Assembly: GCA_021234155.1 (NCBI GenBank)
Contig: JAJEKV010000096.1
Location: 3,041,678-3,105,677, forward strand
Source: Isoetes taiwanensis
Lineage: Eukaryota; Streptophyta; Lycopodiopsida; Isoetales; Isoetaceae
Direction of reading: 5' to 3'
DNA length: 64,000 bases
Position 1 is the first letter of the stretch. Every line of letters begins with the position of its first letter. A program made the translations under genes and the position numbers. Positions 59,052 to 64,000 of the stretch are shown in pieces. The notes below the pieces were generated by a model. It had not been told where the DNA came from. It searched no databases and saw only the letters and a list, made by a program, of their open reading frames with translations.

Positions 59052-59276
59052 CCGTACACCACGTCGCACGCGACGCCGTCCGCGTCGCGACGCCGACGCG
59101 ACGGCGACGCCACGCGAGTCACGCCTCAAGCTGACGTCTCGAAGCGACGCTGGCCGACGTCGCATGCGACGACGCCGCGATGCGACGATGTAGCCAGAAC
59201 GACGCCTCGTGGAGACGCCCGCGGCGACGCCGTCAGACGTCGCATAGACGTCGCTCAGACGTCGCTAAATGACCCT
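59052..59276. repeat. Right subterminal GCGACGT repeat array of the CACTA element
   Basis: Dense CGTCGC/GCGACG motifs in both orientations run up to the terminal inverted repeat. T-runs (59018-59051) precede it. The scrambled look (GACGCCGTC variants) again falls at CNG sites. Confidence 0.85.
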
Positions 59277-59288
59277 TTTCTTGTTGTG

Positions 59289-61559
59289 ACAGATCAAAGA
59301 AAAGAGATGCCGGACAATTGGAAGGCGTGAAGCGAGCAACATCCTCAACACTTGTCTGTCAACATGCTACAGGACTCGAAGGATGGAGTTGACACAACAA
59401 TATCATACCTAAAGGTATCCTTTAGCCGCCAAGATGAAGAATTCAATGTGGAGGATGTTTGTCAACGAAACCACCTTTAGGCTTTTGGGAAGTAAGATTT
59501 CAAGTGCTCAACTACGCCATCAAAACCACCAGCAATGGGAAGCCTCTAATGAAGAAAGTTGACCTTTACATTGAGGAGGAGCCCGGAGTCTCGAGCAACT
59601 CAAAAGAACGTTACCTTGCTGCTTCAAGAAGGCAAGGAGTGGATGAGATGCTAGCAAGATTGAGGAGCTACGATCATATAGTCGAGTAGGATAGGCTTAT
59701 GGATGATGACATCCATAATGGGATTGGAAGGCGTTTTCAGATTTTCTCGTGAAAGGATTGCCCTAAGTTGAGCTAAGCATCAACGATTGGGAAGGAAATG
59801 CATAGGAGTAACTAAAATTATACACGATTGTTAACAGACATCCAACATATTGAAACCACTTGGGGTGATTGATCATCTCGCTAAGAAGGAATCATTACTA
59901 GGATAATTATTGACCATGTATAAAGCTAGTACCTCCAAGGAATAATCCAACCGAATGAAAAGAAGTAATCTAACAAGTCCGGCCAACTTGTTATGATGAT
60001 ATCAATTCAATTGATAGGAATATTTCAAAAGAGTAAATAACTAAGAAAGGGGGATCTCTAGAATATAAAATGGAATAATACATGAAAGATATATCTAAAA
60101 ATAAGAAGTGAATTAATCGCATAGTCTCTTGAGACAAAAGGAATTGTCGTGGTGATAAAACCTTGCAGTTTAGAATTGTTCTAAAGAATTCAGTAACTCA
60201 CCGCTTAGGAATAGATATGTTAAACATGATGGCTGCATCCATCATAAATGGTTAAATATGTTAGCTAAGGCTAGTAAATTTAATGTGTTAGATAAGAAGC
60301 ATATAACCTCTTAAGGTAGATAGAATAGCTGAGATGTTATGACAACATCAATTGAGGGGATAGGATGCATTAGATAGCATCATTGGAGAGGTGTCGGACC
60401 ATTTTCTTATGAAGAAAGTGGGGGCTCAATCTTACTGAACCTACCTACATCTTAGGTGTTGAATTGCCATAAAATTAGTCGACCCTTGGAATAGAGTTCA
60501 TTCCGCAAGTAGCCAAAGCACATGGAGCATAAGATGGATAGACTGACGCAAGACTTCAGCATGTGTCCATGTGTCCTTCAGCACTCAAGACTGACGCGGG
60601 GTAGCGAATTAATGGAAGCAATGCAACGGCCAAGGCGTCTCCAAATTAGTCGGCACCGGCTCAATGGGGGTGCGACAGCTAAGGTGGAGAGAGGATTTGC
60701 ATCAAAGTATAGATAGAATGCATAATGGGAAAAGTATAATTTTCTTACGCCATGATCAATTGCCTGCATTCACACCTAGGAATGAGCTAGTAGCCTAACT
60801 CTTAATTAAATTATTCAGGGTTGTGAAAATTATATAATCTTAAGTATACTATTATGCAGGGCATTGATAACACTCCATGAGGGCATGTATCATAAGCTTT
60901 AATATCTTGTTGATAAATTCATAATAACTGCATAGATAGTTTTGTCTTATGTAGATATCTTAGTATCGCGATAAAGTAAGATAATAATTATATAAAATCT
61001 TAGTTAAACCTTTGCAAGGATGTAGTTCCTTTCAAAGGCGTTTAAGTAACCTTCATAGGGTCCTGACAAATATAATAAGAATTTGTCTATCTTTTTATAA
61101 GTATAGCAACTATAAAGTATATACATGTAAGGTTGATACATCACGGAGCAAGAGTCACATGCTCAACTCGGATCCGATGATATAAACCCTAGCCATATGA
61201 TAAATAATTAGTATACTTTTCAAATTGCCTCGATAATGGTATGATGACATATCTTAAAGGCCGTAAAGTTATCATATAACAGTTAGTTAAATATAATACT
61301 ATTGGAAACAATATATCCAATACTGCTATAATAAAGTTGATATGAAAATATTATCTTAAGGTAATTAATGTAATTGCATGCAGAGAAGTCTAGCAGGGAT
61401 CATGGGGGGTCCAAGATAATGCTTATTTAAGACGTTAACTAAACCATGTGTCCAAGAAAGAAGTATCCCAGCAGATGCTAGCCAACATGCAACAGCTGGT
61501 AGAGGATATCTTCTAGCAGCAAGAAGGCGGCAGAAGAGCATAGCAGCCAAGCACTGCAT
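59289..61559. other. Decayed pol region of the chromovirus
   Basis: Lies where protease, RT and integrase core should be, but no conserved motif could be read. A 76-aa frame at 59459-59689 (FWEVRFQVLNYAIKTTS) is unrecognised. The sequence is AT-rich with short frames. Confidence 0.5.
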
Positions 61560-62097
61560 CGGCTGAAGCGTTGCATCGACAATTGCAAGAAGCTTGCTCC
61601 AAGATGGGCTGGACCATTCAGGGTAACCGAAAGAGTAGGTAACCAATCCTATAAGTTGGACCTGCCAGCACACTTGAAGATCCATAGCGTTTTCCACATA
61701 AGTCTCCTAAAGAGGCACATTCCTAATCCGGAGGAAGTGTTGGAGACACCGGAGTTACTGGAAATGATGGACGATCACTGAGATAGTTCCAGAGATTGAG
61801 ATTGAGATTGAGATTGAGATTGAGATTGAGATTGAGATTGAGATTGAGATTGAGATTGAGATTGAGATTGAGATTGAGATTGAGATTGAGATTGAGATTG
61901 AGATTGAGATTGAGATTGATAAGAAGATCTCAATTCTCCAATACCTAGTGAAAGGGACACTTACTGTGGAAGACGCTACGTGGATACTACAATCAGATTT
62001 GGAGAAGCAATACCTCCAATTCATGGAGCAATGCAAGGGTCGGCTCGTCACCGAAGTAGTCGACACCGAACCGATAGGTGAGTGTGAGGTAGACTAA
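61560..62097 (+). pseudogene. pol: Chromovirus integrase C-terminus and chromodomain
   Basis: KLAPRWAGPFRVTERVG and YKLDLPAHLKIHSVFHISLL (from 61590) form the classic Ty3/gypsy integrase C-terminal module, ending at a TGA (61779-61781). In the neighbouring frame TEIVPE leads into the GAGATT microsatellite, read as Glu-Ile repeats. Then ILQYLVKGTLTVEDATWILQ and LEKQYLQFMEQ follow, a chromodomain core (YLVKW.G..  .ATWE pattern) lacking the WKG step. It stops at 62095-62097. Chromodomains steer integration to marked chromatin. The frame break and microsatellite expansion make this a dead copy. Confidence 0.85.
61792..61920. repeat. (GAGATT)n microsatellite
   Basis: About 21 near-perfect hexamer copies. 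The period keeps the chromodomain frame open and encodes a Glu-Ile repeat. Confidence 0.95.
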
Positions 62098-62100
62098 AAA

Positions 62101-62127
62101 GTCTACTTCCGTCCCACGGAAGTAGAC
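62101..62127. other. Perfect 12-bp stem-loop after the pol stop
   Basis: GTCTACTTCCGT and ACGGAAGTAGAC are separated by CCC. It starts 4 bases after the chromodomain stop codon. Confidence 0.75.
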
Positions 62128-62371
62128 GAACTTGAGAGATAAGAGGTCATTTTTAGTCAATGCCTACTACGGGAAGGACGCCATCCTTCACGCCAAAGGC
62201 AACTAAAGGTGTAGGCATGAGTGATCATCTTAGGCATGATAGGGCGCTGTCTCCACGGCCACGATGGAAGAAGCATCCTCTTCCTACGCCGGGAGATTAG
62301 TCTTGCATCCATGTAGTTAAATTAATTGTAATTAAATGGGTGGTTCCCTAATAACCATCCGTATAATAAAT

Positions 62372-62452
62372 AGGGAAAAACTCTGAAATACCCTCATGTT
62401 TTGCTAAAATTAACAAAACGCCCCTAAATAGGGAATTTCAGAGTTTTTTCCT
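62372..62452. mobile_element. Short deletion derivative of the AGGGAAAAACTCTG MITE
   Basis: 81 bp with terminal AGGGAAAAACTCTGAAAT and its inverted form (ATTTCAGAG..TTTTCCT) around a much reduced interior. It abuts the longer copy. Confidence 0.65.
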
Positions 62453-62456
62453 AAAT

Positions 62457-62836
62457 AGGGAAAAACTCTGAAATACCCTTATGTTTTGCTAAAATTAACA
62501 AAACACCCCTAGTTTTGGGGGTATTTTAATGGAAATGATCATAACTTTTTTGTGATGATCCAAATGAGAATGAGCCTTTCAGAGCTATTGTAAAGGAGGA
62601 TGAGACCATAATTTCAGAGGGATTTACGAGACCATAACTTGAGATTTCGAAATCTGATTCAGGAGATGTTAACTTTCATGGAAAGTTCTCAAACTCTTCT
62701 ACAATATATCTGGAAGACTCATTCTCATTTGGATCATCACAAAAAAAGTTATGATCATTTCCATAAAAATACCCCCAAAACTAGGGGCGTTTTGTTAACT
62801 TTAGCAAAACATAAGGGTATTTCAGAGTTTTTCCCT
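62457..62836. mobile_element. MITE / foldback element, 380 bp
   Basis: Long terminal inverted repeats (over 100 bp): AGGGAAAAACTCTGAAATAC at the left and its complement at the right, both followed inward by the TTTTGCTAAAATTAAC and CATAACTTTTTTGTGATGAT blocks. Flanks TAAAT and TAATA suggest a 5-bp target duplication. It has no coding capacity. Confidence 0.8.
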
Positions 62837-63045
62837 AATAAATAAATGTGTATTAACGTAGTGCTGCACCCGGCAGGCCAATAGAATGTTCTAAAGGGCA
62901 GGAGGGTCGCACTGCGAAGACTCGCAACACATATTTTTTTGTCATAATGTGTTGCAAGGAGACCAAATGGACCTTAAATTATAGAATTTGAAACTGTGTT
63001 AATGATAAGTGTGCAAACCATAAAATTTTGTGAATATTAAATGAT

Positions 63046-63501
63046 AGGGAAAAACTCTGAAATACACTTATGTTTTGCTAAAATTAACAAAACGCCCCTA
63101 GTTTTGGGAGTATTTTTATGGAAATGATCATAACATTTTTTGTGATGATCCAAATGAGAATGAGTCTTTCAGATATATTGTAGAAGAGGTTGAGATCTTT
63201 CCATGAAAGTTAACATCTCCTGAATCGGATTCCGAAATCTCAAGTTATGGTCTCGTAAATCCCTCTGAAATTTCTACAAATTTCTTGTGTATTAAAAATA
63301 TCATAACTTGTGATTTAAAACTCCGATTTATATGATATTACCTTTGATGGAAAGACCTCATCCTCCTTTACAATAATTCTGAAAGGGTTATTCTCATTTG
63401 GATCATCATAAAAAAGTTATGATCATTTCCATTAAAATACCCCAAAAACTAGGGGCGTTTTGTTAATTTTAGCAAAACATAAGGGTATTAGAGTTTTTCC
63501 C
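63046..63501. mobile_element. Second MITE of the same family, 456 bp
   Basis: Same inverted ends. Flanked by ATGAT on both sides (63041-63045 and 63502-63506), supporting a 5-bp target duplication. The interior shows the inverted duplication GAGACCATAACTTGAGATTT when compared with the first copy. Confidence 0.8.
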
Positions 63502-63662
63502 ATGATTGATAATGTAAAGGTTGAGAGATCACCTTACTATAGTATGTTATGGAACAACTGATGTAATTATAAAATTTAAACTGATGTAATTATAAAATTT
63601 TTTGGGGTAATTGTGTTATAAAATTGCATGCATGGAATGTGTTGCAGGGTTCATGCAGGTTT

Positions 63663-63717
63663 CCAAGGTGGGGAGACGCGTGATGCTGAGGATAGCATCA
63701 ATTCAAGGTGGGGAGAT
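63663..63717 (+). promoter_or_regulatory. Polypurine tract of the chromovirus, duplicated
   Basis: CAAGGTGGGGAGA occurs at 63664 and again at 63703, 39 bp apart. The second copy abuts the 3' LTR and is the likely plus-strand primer. Confidence 0.75.
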
Positions 63718-64000
63718 GGTGACGTTCCAGCATAACATACGATCCGAATACGTATATTATACTACCACGTCACACGTACATGTCACCACGACAAGTACTT
63801 GAGAGCCGTAAAGAGTTGCGCCTAGGGGGCAACCTCGTATATGCACATGTATATTAAACATATGCAATTAAACCCCCTTACCAAGTGGCAATACCCCATT
63901 TGGTCCCTTCTAACCTAACCCTAAAAGTTCATGTATAAGGAACAAAAGGGGAAACCCTAAAAGTTTCCATTTTCTTATTTTGGCTTCCCTGAGCCATTCC
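63718..64000 (+). repeat. 3' LTR of the chromovirus (truncated by window end)
   Basis: GGTGACGTTCCAGC onward aligns with 49067 onward to the window end. About 18 substitutions, 17 of them transitions, and one small insertion in the TATA region separate it from the 5' LTR. Confidence 0.9.

Larger units (their letters stand above)
52460..59288. mobile_element. CACTA-superfamily (En/Spm-like) transposon, 6.8 kb, nested in the chromovirus
   Basis: The left end CACAACAAGAGAATGG and the reverse complement of the right end, CACAACAAGAAAAGGG, match and continue into CAATTAGCGACG/CATTTAGCGACG, giving a ~28-bp terminal inverted repeat with few mismatches. A 3-bp direct repeat ACA flanks both ends (52457-52459, 59289-59291). 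Subterminal arrays of GCGACGT motifs lie just inside both ends, as expected for CACTA transposase binding. The ends are CACAA rather than CACTA. No TNP2-like transposase is readable, so it is probably non-autonomous. It carries a 1.13-kb tandem array, a pyrimidine tract, tRNA-like repeats and an exon-like ORF. Confidence 0.85.
49067..64000 (+). mobile_element. Decayed chromovirus (Ty3/gypsy) with nested elements; 3' end outside window
   Basis: The 5' LTR (49067-50580), tRNA-Met PBS, decayed interior, integrase C-terminus, chromodomain, polypurine tract and start of the 3' LTR (63718) lie in the right order on the plus strand. A 6.8-kb CACTA element (52460-59288) and MITEs near 62.4-63.5 kb were inserted later. 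Without the CACTA the interior is ~6.3 kb, with most of gag and pol unrecognisable. About 18 substitutions in ~283 aligned LTR bases, nearly all transitions, show an old insertion. Confidence 0.88.

Noticed and set aside
61755-62066. Minus-strand Ser/Ile-rich and Ser/Gln-rich ORFs
   Set aside because: They are antisense translations of the GAGATT microsatellite and the chromodomain.

Overview
This window is land-plant nuclear DNA dominated by transposable elements. It shows Ty3/gypsy LTR retrotransposons with and without a chromodomain, an initiator-tRNA-Met primer binding site, a CACTA-type DNA transposon, PIF/Harbinger remnants, MITEs, AT-rich intergenic DNA and one intron-containing SEC14-like gene. 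I cannot name the species.

Layout. A large block is present twice: 1-17992 (its left end lies outside the window) and 31591-49694. Each copy holds, in order: (i) a left flank with a degenerate ~312-bp tandem unit; (ii) a minisatellite of 19-bp monomers arranged as a giant head-to-head inverted repeat (short left arm, ~3.1-kb right arm); (iii) an ~11-kb Ty3/gypsy element on the minus strand (1215-12242 and 32946-43949) with ~590-600-bp TG..CA LTRs, a polypurine tract, gag, protease, RT/RNase H and integrase, plus an extra ORF region in the env position, inserted 66 bp from the centre of the palindrome (target duplication ACATG, clear on both sides in copy 1); (iv) a dead PIF/Harbinger transposase; (v) the first ~620 bp of a chromovirus LTR. 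The duplication breakpoint lies inside that LTR.

Between the copies (17993-31480) is lower-copy DNA. It holds a SEC14/CRAL-TRIO gene (22366-23515, two clear introns, four frame breaks all in homopolymers), an 86-nt near-perfect hairpin (21496-21581), a decayed minus-strand region resembling the SAM-binding half of a DNA N4/N6 methyltransferase (27571-28801), and a plus-strand remnant with a WSDGCASQFK motif (29776-30010).

Right of copy 2 a chromovirus runs on the plus strand from its 5' LTR (49067-50580) past a tRNA-Met PBS to a 3' LTR that leaves the window (63718-64000). Its inside is mostly decayed; only the integrase C-terminus and a chromodomain are recognisable, separated by a GAGATT microsatellite. 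Nested inside it is a 6.8-kb CACTA-superfamily element (52460-59288; CACAA..TTGTG ends, ACA target duplication, GCGACGT-rich subterminal arrays). That element carries a 1.13-kb tandem array, tRNA-like tandem repeats and an unrecognised exon-like ORF. Three related MITEs lie near the right end.

The two copies of the big block, and the units of the 1.13-kb array, differ mainly by short scrambles at CTG/CAG/CCG/CGG sites, while other stretches are identical. This looks like systematic base-calling error at methylated CHG sites, so many apparent frameshifts in the gag-pol regions may not be real. The most interesting biology is the palindromic minisatellite with its nested retrotransposon, and its sequence link to the CACTA array.
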